This document shows, in pieces, positions 24,469-33,323 of a stretch of DNA of 51,188 nt. How positions within the stretch are numbered: position 1 is the first letter of the stretch; every line of letters begins with the position of its first letter. This DNA comes from an uncultured Verrucomicrobiota bacterium (GTDB lineage Bacteria > Verrucomicrobiota > Kiritimatiellia > RFP12 > UBA1067). The stretch spans positions 1 through 51,188 of the forward strand of contig CAMORM010000004.1 in the NCBI GenBank assembly GCA_946623785.1, in the 5' to 3' direction. A program made the position numbers and the translations under genes. The notes beneath the pieces were generated by a model that saw only the letters and a program-made list of their open reading frames with translations, had not been told where the DNA came from and did no database searches.

Positions 24469-27383
24469 ACGAGAACCTCCTCATAGAGGCTTCCGCAGGG
24501 ACGGGCAAGACGCACGCGCTCGCGACGCGGCTCATCGATCTCCTGCGCCTTGGCGTGGAGCCGCGCGAGATCGTGGCGCTCACGTTTTCGCGCGCGGCCG
24601 CGGGCGAGATATTCGAGCGTTTCGTCTCGATGCTTGCGGACAGCGCCGGCACGAACGCGGAGGACGCGAGGCTCCTCAGGAAGGTAGTGTCGACGCAGCA
24701 CCTCTCGCAGATAGGCACGCTCGACAGCTTCCTCATGCGCATCGTGAGAAGCTTCCCGCTCGAGCTCGGGCTGGACGGCGAGCTCGAGATAATGGACGAC
24801 TACCGCGCGGGGTGCGAGCGCGCGAAGACGTCGTTCGCCATCCTGCGCCGCACCGACGGCAGGACGAAGCGCGCGTTCGCGGATGCGTTCGCGCTCGCGA
24901 TGAACCGCGAGGACGTGCGAAGCTTCGTCGAATCGTACCGCGAATTCATCAAGAACTGGCATGAGCTGGTCCTCTCGCATCCTGCGGCGACGGCATGGGG
25001 CGATCCGTCCGCGATATGGCGTGTCCCGCCGGCTGGCGTTTTCGCGACCGGAGCGGATCTCGCTGCGGCGGCGGAACGCATAGAGGCCGCAACGTCCGAC
25101 GCGCGAGTGGCGGAGTTCGCCGAGTGGGTGCGGTCCTTCCGCGGGACGTTCACCGGCGTGAAGGGGCTTGCGAAGAAGATACTCGAGGTCGAGTCGATAT
25201 TCGGCCTCGACTCGATATCCGTGACGTTCAACAAGAAGGAGTATCTCTTCACGGGACGCCTTGCGGACGCCGTGAAGGACGCGCTGCACGCAGTGTACGG
25301 ATACGTGCTGCGGCAGAAGTTCGAGCTCGCGAAGGGCGTGTACACGCTCATATCGTCGTACGAGGCGGAGTACGCGAAGAAGGTGCGCGGAAAGGGACGG
25401 CTTGTCTTCGCCGACGTTCCGCGGCTCATTGCGCGGCTGGGCGAGGCGGAGCGAATGGCGCTCGAATACAGGATGGACGCGAAGATCGGGGCGTGGGCGC
25501 TTGACGAGTTCCAGGACACGAGCCGCGAGCAGTGGAAGGCGCTTTCGCCGCTCATAGAGGAGGCGAAGCAGTCCAACGGCGACAAGTCGCTTTTCGTCGT
25601 CGGAGACCGCAAGCAGGCGATCTACGGCTGGCGCAACGGCGACGTGGGGATATTCACGCGCGAGCGCGAGAGCGGCGCGTACAAGACCGACGAGCTGAAG
25701 AAGACGTACAGGTCGGGTCCCGCTGTGGTGGAGGCGGTCAACAGGGTGTTCGTGGACGGTCCGCTGAAGACAGAGTTCCCGACATGGGAGGCGCCTGTGC
25801 ACGAGACTGCGAAGCCGGAGCTCGGCGGATTCGTGCAGACCGTTGAGGCGGGCGGCACGGGCAAGGAGGACTTCGTCGAGCCGGTCTTCAACGCGCTTTC
25901 GGCAGTCGACCCGGTGGCGCGCGGAATATCCGCGGCCGTGCTCGTAAGGTCGAACGGCTTAGGCGAGATGCTCGTGGCGATGCTTAAGGCAAAGGGCCTG
26001 AAGGGGATCGTGTGGGAAGGCGAGAGCGCGATACTCGACACACCCGCGCTGCGGGGATTCCTCGATCTCGTGGCGCTTGCGGACCATCCGGGCGACGTGC
26101 AGTCGTACAGGCATTTCGCGACCACGCCGCTTGCCGCCGCGAAGTTCCCAGGCGGAGTCCCGTCCGCGCAGGAGGTTTCCGCATGGGCGGCCCTGGAGTT
26201 CACGGCGCGCGGGCTTGTGCGCACGTTCCGCGAGCTTCGTGCGCTGCTGCCGGAGAAGCCGGAGGAGGCGTGGAGCGAATTCACCGAGGCGAGGTTCACC
26301 GACATGCTCAGGGCGGCGGCGGAGTTCGAGCTTTCGATGGAGCCGGGCGTAAGGCTTTCGGACTTCGAGGGCTTCATCGCCGCGAAGACGAAGCGCAACC
26401 TTGCGGAGCCGGGCAAGATCAAGGTGATGACGATCCACAGGTCGAAGGGTCTCGGGTTCGACTATGTGGTGCTTCCGCTCTACGAACGCCGTGCGCTCAA
26501 CGTGGAGCCGGGAGGGCCGCTTGTGGATGACGACTGGGTGTTGCCCGATCCGGGACCGCGCGTGGTCAAGGCGGTGGAAGGACTGAGCGACGCCTACAGG
26601 CTGCGGAGGGACCGCGAGGAGCAGGAGGCGCTGTGCGCGTACTACGTGGCGATGACGCGCGCGAAGAGGGCGATGACGATAGTCGTCCAGCCGCCGCCTG
26701 CAAAAGACACGGGGTCCCGCAGGATGTCGGACTTCGTGCGCATGTCCCTGCCTGCCGAGATCGGCGACCGCGAGTGGCACCTGAAGTTCGTGCCCGAAAA
26801 GGGAAACGCATTGGCCGAGTGCGAGATGCCCGCGCCGAAGCGCGGCCCGAGGAGCCTGGTCTCCAGGCGTCTGCCGTCGCAGTCGTTCCACCCGGGGATG
26901 TCTGCCGGGGCGCTTTTCCTGTCCGACGGCTCTAGGAAGGCGGCGATGGAGCGCGGCACCGCTGTCCACGCGGCGCTCGAGGGGATCGAGTGGGTCGACC
27001 CTTCCGCGCCGCGCGACGACCTGGAGCGCCGGATACTCGCCACGGAGATGGCCGCGGCGTTCACGCGTCCCGCCGGCCTTGCGGGGCTTTGGCGCGAGAG
27101 GTTGTTCGAGATCGTCTCGGGCGGGAGATGGACATCCGGCCAGTTCGACCGCGTGGTGTTCACGGGAAGCGGCGAAGGCCGGAGGGCCGCGATATACGAC
27201 TTCAAGACGAACAGGAAGCGCAGGGGCGAACCGGACGCAGACTTCGCGCAGCGGATGCGCGAGACGTACTCGGGACAGATGGCGGCATACCGCGAGGCGG
27301 TGCGCTCGCTTACGGGCATTCCGCCCGAGAACATCTCCGCCGCGCTGCTCCTTGTCGAGACCGGCAAGGCGGTGCCCTGCTGA
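24465..27383 (+). CDS. AddA/RecB-like UvrD-family helicase-nuclease
   Basis: A 972-residue protein starting at ATG 24465, overlapping the upstream stop (ATGA). The UvrD-type motifs are Walker A ASAGTGKT (residues 9-16), TFSRAAAGEI, motif II ALDEFQDTS, VGDRKQAIYGWRNGD, KVMTIHRSKGLGFDYVVLP and YVAMTRAK. A C-terminal RecB-type nuclease domain shows GRRAAIYDFKTNR. It is shorter than typical AddA (about 1,200 residues). With the preceding gene it forms a two-nuclease recombination-repair complex. Confidence 0.9.
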   Translation: MNENLLIEASAGTGKTHALATRLIDLLRLGVEPREIVALTFSRAAAGEIFERFVSMLADSAGTNAEDARLLRKVVSTQHLSQIGTLDSFLMRIVRSFPLELGLDGELEIMDDYRAGCERAKTSFAILRRTDGRTKRAFADAFALAMNREDVRSFVESYREFIKNWHELVLSHPAATAWGDPSAIWRVPPAGVFATGADLAAAAERIEAATSDARVAEFAEWVRSFRGTFTGVKGLAKKILEVESIFGLDSISVTFNKKEYLFTGRLADAVKDALHAVYGYVLRQKFELAKGVYTLISSYEAEYAKKVRGKGRLVFADVPRLIARLGEAERMALEYRMDAKIGAWALDEFQDTSREQWKALSPLIEEAKQSNGDKSLFVVGDRKQAIYGWRNGDVGIFTRERESGAYKTDELKKTYRSGPAVVEAVNRVFVDGPLKTEFPTWEAPVHETAKPELGGFVQTVEAGGTGKEDFVEPVFNALSAVDPVARGISAAVLVRSNGLGEMLVAMLKAKGLKGIVWEGESAILDTPALRGFLDLVALADHPGDVQSYRHFATTPLAAAKFPGGVPSAQEVSAWAALEFTARGLVRTFRELRALLPEKPEEAWSEFTEARFTDMLRAAAEFELSMEPGVRLSDFEGFIAAKTKRNLAEPGKIKVMTIHRSKGLGFDYVVLPLYERRALNVEPGGPLVDDDWVLPDPGPRVVKAVEGLSDAYRLRRDREEQEALCAYYVAMTRAKRAMTIVVQPPPAKDTGSRRMSDFVRMSLPAEIGDREWHLKFVPEKGNALAECEMPAPKRGPRSLVSRRLPSQSFHPGMSAGALFLSDGSRKAAMERGTAVHAALEGIEWVDPSAPRDDLERRILATEMAAAFTRPAGLAGLWRERLFEIVSGGRWTSGQFDRVVFTGSGEGRRAAIYDFKTNRKRRGEPDADFAQRMRETYSGQMAAYREAVRSLTGIPPENISAALLLVETGKAVPC

Positions 27384-27406
27384 TGCAGCGGCGTCGTCTC
27401 GGGCTA

Positions 27407-27435
27407 TTGCCATTCATGCGCTTTAATGGTACAAT
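27407..27435 (+). promoter_or_regulatory. Promoter of the amino-sugar operon
   Basis: TTGCCA (27407-27412), exact 17-base spacer ending TGG, TACAAT (27430-27435). The leader to ATG 27492 is about 50 bases and ends in AGGAGGAG. Confidence 0.82.
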
Positions 27436-27491
27436 ACTTGCGTTGTTATGATATGTAGTCGTTGGGTTGTACAACAGGAGGAGACTTGTCT

Positions 27492-28412
27492 ATGCAGGCG
27501 AATGAAGTGAAGCCGACGCTGCTGGTGCTGGCGGCAGGAATGGGATCGCGCTATGGCGGACTGAAGCAGGTAGACCCTGTTGGGCCGGGTGGGGAGGCTA
27601 TACTCGACTACTCCGTCTTTGACGCGCACCGCGCCGGGTTCGGCAAGGTCGTGTTCGTGATCCGCAAGTCCTTCGAGGCGGAGTTCCGCGAGAAGGTGGG
27701 CGCGAAGTACGCGGGCATCCTCCCGGTCGAGTACAGCTACCAGGACATCGCGGACCTCCCCGCGCCGTTCACCGTGCCGGAGGGGCGCGAGAAGCCGTGG
27801 GGGACGGCCCATGCGATCCGCTCGGCGCGCGGCATCGTGAAGGAGCCGTTCGCCGCCATCAACGCCGACGACTTCTACGGGCGCGACGCGTTCGCGCGGC
27901 TCGCCGGATTCCTCAAGACGCCGCGCGATGGCGGCAAGCTCCACTTCGCGATGGTCGGATACAACCTCGGCCTCACGCTTTCAGAGAACGGCTCCGTGGC
28001 GCGCGGCGTGTGCACGATCGACGACGGCGGCTACCTTGCCGGCGTGAAGGAGATGACGAAGCTAGTCCGCGCCGGCGACAAGGCGCGCAACGAGGAGGAC
28101 CCCGCGAACCCCGTGGAGGTTCCGCTGGACGCTCGCGTCTCGATGAACCTCTGGGGGTTCACGCCGGAGCTCTTCGACGAGCTCGAGAAGCGCTTCCCGG
28201 CGTGGCTCGAGGCGAACGGCAGGGCCGTCAAGAGCGAGTGGTACATCCCGTTCGTCGTCGACGAGATGATCAAGGACGGCACGGCGGACGCGAAGGTGCT
28301 TCCGACCGAATCGTCCTGGTTCGGCGTCACGTACCGCGACGACAAGCCGTTCGTGATGGAGTCGATCAAGCGTCTCGTGGAGGCGGGCGAGTATCCCGCG
28401 AAGCTGTTCTAG
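27492..28412 (+). CDS. Sugar-1-phosphate nucleotidyltransferase family protein
   Basis: A 306-residue NTP_transferase-fold protein. The nucleotide-binding signature is LAAGMGSRYGGLKQ near the N-terminus, with NADDFYGRDAF as the metal/sugar-phosphate site. ATG 27492 follows AGGAGG at good spacing; an upstream in-frame start would precede that site. It is followed 27 bases later by a hexosamine-kinase-like gene. The likely reaction is transfer of a nucleotide to a hexosamine-1-phosphate made by that kinase. Exact NTP and sugar are unknown. Confidence 0.88.
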   Translation: MQANEVKPTLLVLAAGMGSRYGGLKQVDPVGPGGEAILDYSVFDAHRAGFGKVVFVIRKSFEAEFREKVGAKYAGILPVEYSYQDIADLPAPFTVPEGREKPWGTAHAIRSARGIVKEPFAAINADDFYGRDAFARLAGFLKTPRDGGKLHFAMVGYNLGLTLSENGSVARGVCTIDDGGYLAGVKEMTKLVRAGDKARNEEDPANPVEVPLDARVSMNLWGFTPELFDELEKRFPAWLEANGRAVKSEWYIPFVVDEMIKDGTADAKVLPTESSWFGVTYRDDKPFVMESIKRLVEAGEYPAKLF

Positions 28413-28439
28413 CCGTCGGCAAAAGGAAGGGGAAGGCAA

Positions 28440-29489
28440 GTGTCAAACAGGACCTACACGAAGGAAGAGCTCTTCGCCGCGATGGCGTCGCTAGGTGTCA
28501 AGGACGTCGTTTCCGCCGAGCGCTACGGCTCGGGGCACATAAACGACACGTTCAGGGTGGTGGACGCGAAGGGCGTGCAGTACATCCTCCAGCGCATCAA
28601 CACCGACATCTTCCCGGATCCGGACGCGATGATGGACAACATCACGCGCGTGACGGCGCACATCCGCTCGAAGGGCGGGCGCTCGCTGGAGGTTCTCGGC
28701 TATGTCAGGCCGTGGCGCCTCTATGCGTTCATCACGGGGGCGCGCACGGTTGACCTCATAACCGACGCGAGACAGGCGTACCTTGCCGCGAACGCGTTCG
28801 CGAAGTTCCAGGACGCCCTTGCGGACCTCCCGCAGCCGCGTCTCAACGAGATTCTCCCGAAGTTCCACAACACGCTCTCGCGCCTTGAGCTCCTCGACGC
28901 CGCCGCTAAGGCGGACGTGAAGGGCCGCCGCGCGCTCGTGTCGCGCGAGCTCGACTTCGTGGACGCGCATCGCGCCGAGGCGGGCAGGATCGTAGAGGCG
29001 ATGGCCTCGGGCGAGATCCCGGAGCGGATCACCCACAACGACACGAAGATCAACAACGTGATGCTCGACGACGTAACGCAGGAGGGCGTGGCGGTGATCG
29101 ACCTCGACACCACGATGCCGGGATCCGCGCTCTACGACTTCGGCGACATGGTGCGCACCTCCACTGCGGCCGCGGCGGAGGACGAGAAGGACCTCTCGAA
29201 GGTGTTCTCGCGCGAGGAGTACTTCGAGGCCCTGGTGAAGGGCTATCTCGCCGGCGCGAAGTTCCTGAACGACGCCGAGCTGGACGCGCTTGCGTTCTCG
29301 GGGCGCCTCATAACCTTCACCATCGGAGTCAGGTTCCTCACCGACTACCTCGCGGGGGACACGTACTTCCGCACGGCCTACGAAGGCCACAACCTCGTGC
29401 GCTGCCGCACTCAGTTCAAGATGGTCGAGTCGATGGAGGCGCAGCGCGGCCGCTACGAGCAGATCGTGCGCGAGAACTTAGGAAGGTAG
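28440..29489 (+). CDS. APH-fold sugar kinase, N-acetylhexosamine 1-kinase-like
   Basis: A 349-residue aminoglycoside-phosphotransferase-fold kinase. The catalytic loop is ITHNDTKINNVMLD (Brenner-type HxDxxxxN) and the metal-binding motif is VAVIDLDTTMPG. The N-terminal SGHINDTFRV resembles the nucleotide loop of NahK-type enzymes, which make GlcNAc-1-P or GalNAc-1-P. The start is GTG 28440 behind AAGGAAGGGG. Operon position between a nucleotidyltransferase and nagB supports a hexosamine role over antibiotic modification. Confidence 0.82.
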   Translation: MSNRTYTKEELFAAMASLGVKDVVSAERYGSGHINDTFRVVDAKGVQYILQRINTDIFPDPDAMMDNITRVTAHIRSKGGRSLEVLGYVRPWRLYAFITGARTVDLITDARQAYLAANAFAKFQDALADLPQPRLNEILPKFHNTLSRLELLDAAAKADVKGRRALVSRELDFVDAHRAEAGRIVEAMASGEIPERITHNDTKINNVMLDDVTQEGVAVIDLDTTMPGSALYDFGDMVRTSTAAAAEDEKDLSKVFSREEYFEALVKGYLAGAKFLNDAELDALAFSGRLITFTIGVRFLTDYLAGDTYFRTAYEGHNLVRCRTQFKMVESMEAQRGRYEQIVRENLGR

Positions 29490-29525
29490 TCAACGGGCTT
29501 ACAAGTACAAAACAAGGAGACAGTC

Positions 29526-30302
29526 ATGGAAATCGTGATATGCAGGACTAAGGAAGAGGCAAGCCGCAAGGCGGCCGACATGGTGGCGGCGCTCGTGAAG
29601 AAGAACCCCAAGTGCGTGCTCGGCCTCGCAACTGGCTCGACCCCGGTGCTGATGTACAGCGAGCTCGCCAAGGACGTGAAGGCGAAGAAGATATCGTTCA
29701 AGAACGTCCGCTCGTGGAACCTTGACGAGTACTACGGCCTTGCGCCGACGCACGACCAGAGCTACCGCTACTTCATGAACGCCAACTTCTTCGACCGCAT
29801 CGACATCAAGAAGGCGAACACGCACGTCCTCAACGGCCTCGCGAAGGACTGGCGCAAGGAGTGCGCGGCCTACGAGAAGGCGATCAAGGCGGCCGGCGGA
29901 ATCGACCTCCAGGTGCTCGGCATCGGGTCGGACGGCCACATAGCGTTCAACGAGCCGGGAAGCTCGCTTGCGTCGCGCACGCGCCTCGTGTCGCTCACGC
30001 CCCAGACGATCAAGGACAACGCGCGCTTCTTCGCGAAGGCGTCGGACGTCCCGCGCCACGCGCTTTCGATGGGCGTGGGGACGATCTGCGAGGCGAAGAA
30101 GGTCGTGCTGCTCGCGTTCGGCGCGAACAAGGCCGATGCCGTGAAGGCGGCGGTCGAGGGCGGGATGAGCCAGTTCTGCACGGCGTCCGCGCTTCAGGCG
30201 CACAACGACGCGTGGTTCTTCTGCGACGCCGCCGCGGCCGCGAAGCTCAAGCTCCGCAAGTTCTACGCATGGCGTTCCGAGACGGTCCTCGCCTCGCTGT
30301 AG
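29526..30302 (+). CDS. nagB: Glucosamine-6-phosphate deaminase
   Basis: A 258-residue enzyme converting GlcN-6-P to fructose-6-P and ammonia. Family signatures are LGLATGSTP, SWNLDEYYGL (catalytic Asp/Glu region) and LGIGSDGHIAFNEPGSS, with RHALSMGVGTI near the end. It is full length for the non-allosteric class. nagA (deacetylase) is not in the window. It sits between the kinase and the symporter-HIT gene. Confidence 0.95.
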   Translation: MEIVICRTKEEASRKAADMVAALVKKNPKCVLGLATGSTPVLMYSELAKDVKAKKISFKNVRSWNLDEYYGLAPTHDQSYRYFMNANFFDRIDIKKANTHVLNGLAKDWRKECAAYEKAIKAAGGIDLQVLGIGSDGHIAFNEPGSSLASRTRLVSLTPQTIKDNARFFAKASDVPRHALSMGVGTICEAKKVVLLAFGANKADAVKAAVEGGMSQFCTASALQAHNDAWFFCDAAAAAKLKLRKFYAWRSETVLASL

Positions 30303-30328
30303 TCGGTCCATAAGGAGGTTGCCCCGGT

Positions 30329-32347
30329 ATGTTGTGGTTCAAGGCGGTTCTGACGCTCGCGTTCCTCGCCGTGATGGTGGGGATCGGAGTCTACAGCAGG
30401 AAGCATTCAAGGACGGTCGACGGGTTCGTTCTCGGCGGGCGGAACGTGGGGGCGTGGCTCACGGCGTTCGCGTTCGGCACGAGCTACTTCTCCGCCGTGG
30501 TGTTCGTCGGCTACGCCGGGCAGTTCGGCTGGAAGTACGGCCTTTCGTCCACGTGGATCGGCATCGGAAACGCCGTGATAGGCTCGCTCCTGGCGTGGCT
30601 CGTGCTCGCCAGGCGCACGCGCCTGATGACGCAGCACCTCCAGAGCCGGACGATGCCGGACTTCTTCGGCACGCGCTTCGACTCCGAGGGGCTGCGCATC
30701 GTGGCGTCGGTCATCGCCTTCGTGTTCCTCATACCGTACACGGCGGGCGTGTACATGGGCATCTCCAAGCTCTTCGAGCTCGGGTTCGGCTCGGCCATCC
30801 CCTACGAGTTCTGGGCCGTGCTGATGGCAACCCTCACGGCGGGATACGTGATCCTCGGCGGATACAAGGCCACGGCGATCAACGACTTTGTCCAGGGCAT
30901 CGTGATGCTCGTGGGCATCTCGGCGGTCATCGCGCTTGTCATCCACCACCAGGGCGGGCTTTCCGCGGCGGTCGAGAAGCTTGCGGCCGTGTCGCCCAAC
31001 GCGGACGACCTCGCGCAGCGCGGCAAGGAGCTCTACGCGAACTTCAAGCCGGGCGACTTCGCGTCGTGCTTCGGCCCTGCGAAGATGAGCCTCCTCGGGG
31101 TTGTGGTGCTTACGTCGCTCGGGACGTGGGGCCTTCCGCAGATGGTCGGCAAGTTCTACTCGATCACGGACGAGAAGGCGATCCGCCGAGGGACGATCAT
31201 CTCCACGGTGTTCGCGTTCGTCGTCGCGGGAGGGTGTTACTTCCTCGGCGGCTTCGGGCGCCTTTTCGTTAAGACGGCCTTCGACGCCGGGAGCGGCAGG
31301 TTCGCGTTCGACTCGATCATCCCGCAGATGCTCTCGGGGCTTCCCGAGGCGCTCATGGCGCTCGTGATGCTGCTGGTGCTTTCGGCGTCGATGTCGACGC
31401 TAGCCTCGCTCGTGCTGACCTCGAGCTCCACGATGACGCTCGACATCATCTTCCGCGACAAGGTCTCGGGGTTCGACGAAGTCCCCTCGGGCCAGATCGA
31501 CGACAGCGTGGCCGCCAGGGTGGAGAGGCGCAAGGTCGTGGTGATGCGCGTGCTGATCGTGTTCTTCATCGTGCTCTCCCTGATGATCGCGCTGAAGCCG
31601 CCGCACTTCATCGCCCAGCTGATGGGCATCTCGTGGGGCGCGCTCGCGGGCGCGTTCCTCGCGCCGTTCCTGCTGGCGCTCTACTGGAAGGGCGTCACGC
31701 GCGCTGGCGTGTGGGCCTGCTTCGCGTGGGGAGTGGGCATAACCGTGGTGAACATGCTCTTCGGCAATCCGGTCAACCCGATAGACTGCGGCGCGATCGC
31801 GATGCTCGGCGGGTTCGTCGTGGTTCCGCTCGTGAGCTTCGTGACGCCGCACCTCCCCGCCAGGGCGCTCGACAAGGTCTTCGCCTGCTACAGCGACAGG
31901 CGCGAGGAACCCTACCGCGCCGAGAAGAAGACGTGCGGGTACTGCGCAGAGGGCGGGTACCTCGAGCCGTTCGGGATCAAGATCGGCGTGCTGCCGATGT
32001 CGAAGGTCTACCTCTTCAAGGAGCAGAGCCACAGGGGCCGCGTAATCGTGGCGTGCAAGCTCCACGTGAGCGAGATCACCGCGCTCACCTCCGACGAGCG
32101 CGACGCGTTCTTCAAGGACGTCGACCGCGTGGCGCGCGCCCTCCATTCCCTCTACCATCCCGAGAAGGTCAACTACGGCGCATACGGCGACACGGGCCAC
32201 CACCTGCACTTCCACCTCGTGCCCAAGTACAAGGACGACGAGTTCGAGTGGGGAACGGTCTTCGAGATGAACCCGAAGCGCAAGTTCCTCTCGGACAGGG
32301 AGTACGCGGAGATGGTCTCCGCCATAAAGGACGCCATCGGCATATAG
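30329..32347 (+). CDS. Sodium:solute symporter fused to a C-terminal HIT domain
   Basis: A 672-residue membrane protein. Residues 1 to about 515 are a sodium:solute symporter (SSS/SLC5) with about 13 hydrophobic helices, starting FLAVMVGIGVYSRK and including FAFGTSYFSAVVFVGYAGQFGWKYG-type helices. After a short linker, residues about 530-672 form a HIT domain with zinc-type Cys536 and Cys539 (CGYC), PMSKVYLFKEQ, and the histidine triad H625-L-H627-F-H629-L-V. No stop codon or ribosome site separates them. AAGGAGG precedes ATG 30329. Amino-sugar uptake is inferred from neighbours; a cytoplasmic HIT could act on nucleotide or sugar-nucleotide bonds. Confidence 0.88.
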   Translation: MLWFKAVLTLAFLAVMVGIGVYSRKHSRTVDGFVLGGRNVGAWLTAFAFGTSYFSAVVFVGYAGQFGWKYGLSSTWIGIGNAVIGSLLAWLVLARRTRLMTQHLQSRTMPDFFGTRFDSEGLRIVASVIAFVFLIPYTAGVYMGISKLFELGFGSAIPYEFWAVLMATLTAGYVILGGYKATAINDFVQGIVMLVGISAVIALVIHHQGGLSAAVEKLAAVSPNADDLAQRGKELYANFKPGDFASCFGPAKMSLLGVVVLTSLGTWGLPQMVGKFYSITDEKAIRRGTIISTVFAFVVAGGCYFLGGFGRLFVKTAFDAGSGRFAFDSIIPQMLSGLPEALMALVMLLVLSASMSTLASLVLTSSSTMTLDIIFRDKVSGFDEVPSGQIDDSVAARVERRKVVVMRVLIVFFIVLSLMIALKPPHFIAQLMGISWGALAGAFLAPFLLALYWKGVTRAGVWACFAWGVGITVVNMLFGNPVNPIDCGAIAMLGGFVVVPLVSFVTPHLPARALDKVFACYSDRREEPYRAEKKTCGYCAEGGYLEPFGIKIGVLPMSKVYLFKEQSHRGRVIVACKLHVSEITALTSDERDAFFKDVDRVARALHSLYHPEKVNYGAYGDTGHHLHFHLVPKYKDDEFEWGTVFEMNPKRKFLSDREYAEMVSAIKDAIGI

Positions 32348-32378
32348 CCGGCGGCCGGCGAAAAACAGGAAAGGGACG

Positions 32379-32999
32379 ATGACGATGAATTTGAAACTCG
32401 CATTCAGGGCCGCGCTCGTGGCGCTTGCGATCTGCGCAGCGGCGGGCTGCGGGAAGACTTCTGTGGACGTCGCCGCGCAGGTCAAGCAGGAGATGCAGGA
32501 GGAGCTCGTCAAGAAGACCGGACTCAAGGGGCTGGTCGTGCAGGACGTGGTCCTCGTGAAGGAGCGCGCCGACGGAATCGACTATAAGGGCGTCGCGACA
32601 GGCAAGGTCGACGGCGAGGAGGTCAAGTTCGACGTCACATGCAAGTACGACGGCCACTCCCTGATCTGGAACGCGGAGCTTTCCGAGGGCTGCCTCGCGG
32701 TGCTCGCGGCAAAGGAGAAGGCGAAGGAGCTCTGCGCCAAGCTCAAGGGGACCTGGCCGCAGGTCAAGGAAAGCGTCAAGCAGGCTTCCGACGCCATGGT
32801 CAAGGCGGCGGCGGAGGCTGGAGACGCCATGGCGAAGACGACTGGCGAAACGTACGACGCAGCCAAGAAGAAGGCCGGCGAGCTCATCGACAAGGCCAAG
32901 ACGGTCGTCACGAACCTCGCCGGCGAGGCGAAGCAGAAGATTGCCGACGCCGCCGAGGCTGCCAAGGAGGCGCCCGTGGCGGAGGAGGGCGGCAAATGA
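32379..32999 (+). CDS. Lipoprotein with long amphipathic helical repeat region
   Basis: A 206-residue predicted lipoprotein: a hydrophobic signal followed by AAAGCGK, with Cys as the lipid anchor candidate. Residues about 30-105 have a mixed beta-rich sequence; residues about 125-200 are Ala/Lys/Glu-rich amphipathic helix resembling LEA or apolipoprotein-type repeats (ASDAMVKAAAEAGDAMAK). A second ATG at 32385 is an equally plausible start. Function unknown. It overlaps the next small gene by ATGA. Confidence 0.75.
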   Translation: MTMNLKLAFRAALVALAICAAAGCGKTSVDVAAQVKQEMQEELVKKTGLKGLVVQDVVLVKERADGIDYKGVATGKVDGEEVKFDVTCKYDGHSLIWNAELSEGCLAVLAAKEKAKELCAKLKGTWPQVKESVKQASDAMVKAAAEAGDAMAKTTGETYDAAKKKAGELIDKAKTVVTNLAGEAKQKIADAAEAAKEAPVAEEGGK

Positions 33000-33304
33000 A
33001 GAGGCTCGTGTTCGCCGCGTGCCTGTTCGCGGCCGCCGCTGCGTCGGCCGACACAACGCCAGTGATGTTCTCCCTCTTCACGCCCGTGCAGGCGCCGTCG
33101 AGGTCGTATGACGTGGCTGGCTTCCGCCTTTCCCTGCTCTACGGCGACTGCAAGGGCTTCGCCAGCGGCAGGGTGAGGGGCTGCCAGATAGGCCTTTTCA
33201 ACTACGCGGAGGAGATGGAGCGCGGCATGCAGATCGGCATCGTGAACGTGATTTCGCGCAACGGCTGGCTGCCGGTCCTGCCGATAGTCAACGGCCGCTT
33301 CTGA
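32996..33304 (+). CDS. Small exported surface-repeat protein (LA_2272-like)
   Basis: A 102-residue protein with a signal peptide (1-18, MKRLVFAACLF...). The mature part resembles LA_2272-type surface repeats: GFRLSLLYGDCKG, GCQIGLFNYAE, GMQIGIVNVI, and a PIVNGRF end. Only about two to three repeats are present, so it is short for the family. Function of such repeats is unknown; outer-surface location is inferred. It ends 19 bases before the convergent glycosyltransferase stop. Confidence 0.75.
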   Translation: MKRLVFAACLFAAAAASADTTPVMFSLFTPVQAPSRSYDVAGFRLSLLYGDCKGFASGRVRGCQIGLFNYAEEMERGMQIGIVNVISRNGWLPVLPIVNGRF

Positions 33305-33323
33305 GCTTCGCGGCCCGCCGCGT

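Noticed and set aside
31984-32347. Separate HIT gene starting at an internal ATG (about 31998)
   Set aside because: There is no stop codon between the symporter and HIT parts, no ribosome site before the ATG, and the HIT zinc-type Cys pair lies upstream of it.
33305-33323. Terminator between the convergent surface-protein and glycosyltransferase genes
   Set aside because: A CGCGGC/GCCGCG palindrome is present but the loop would be only two bases and no T-run follows on either strand.
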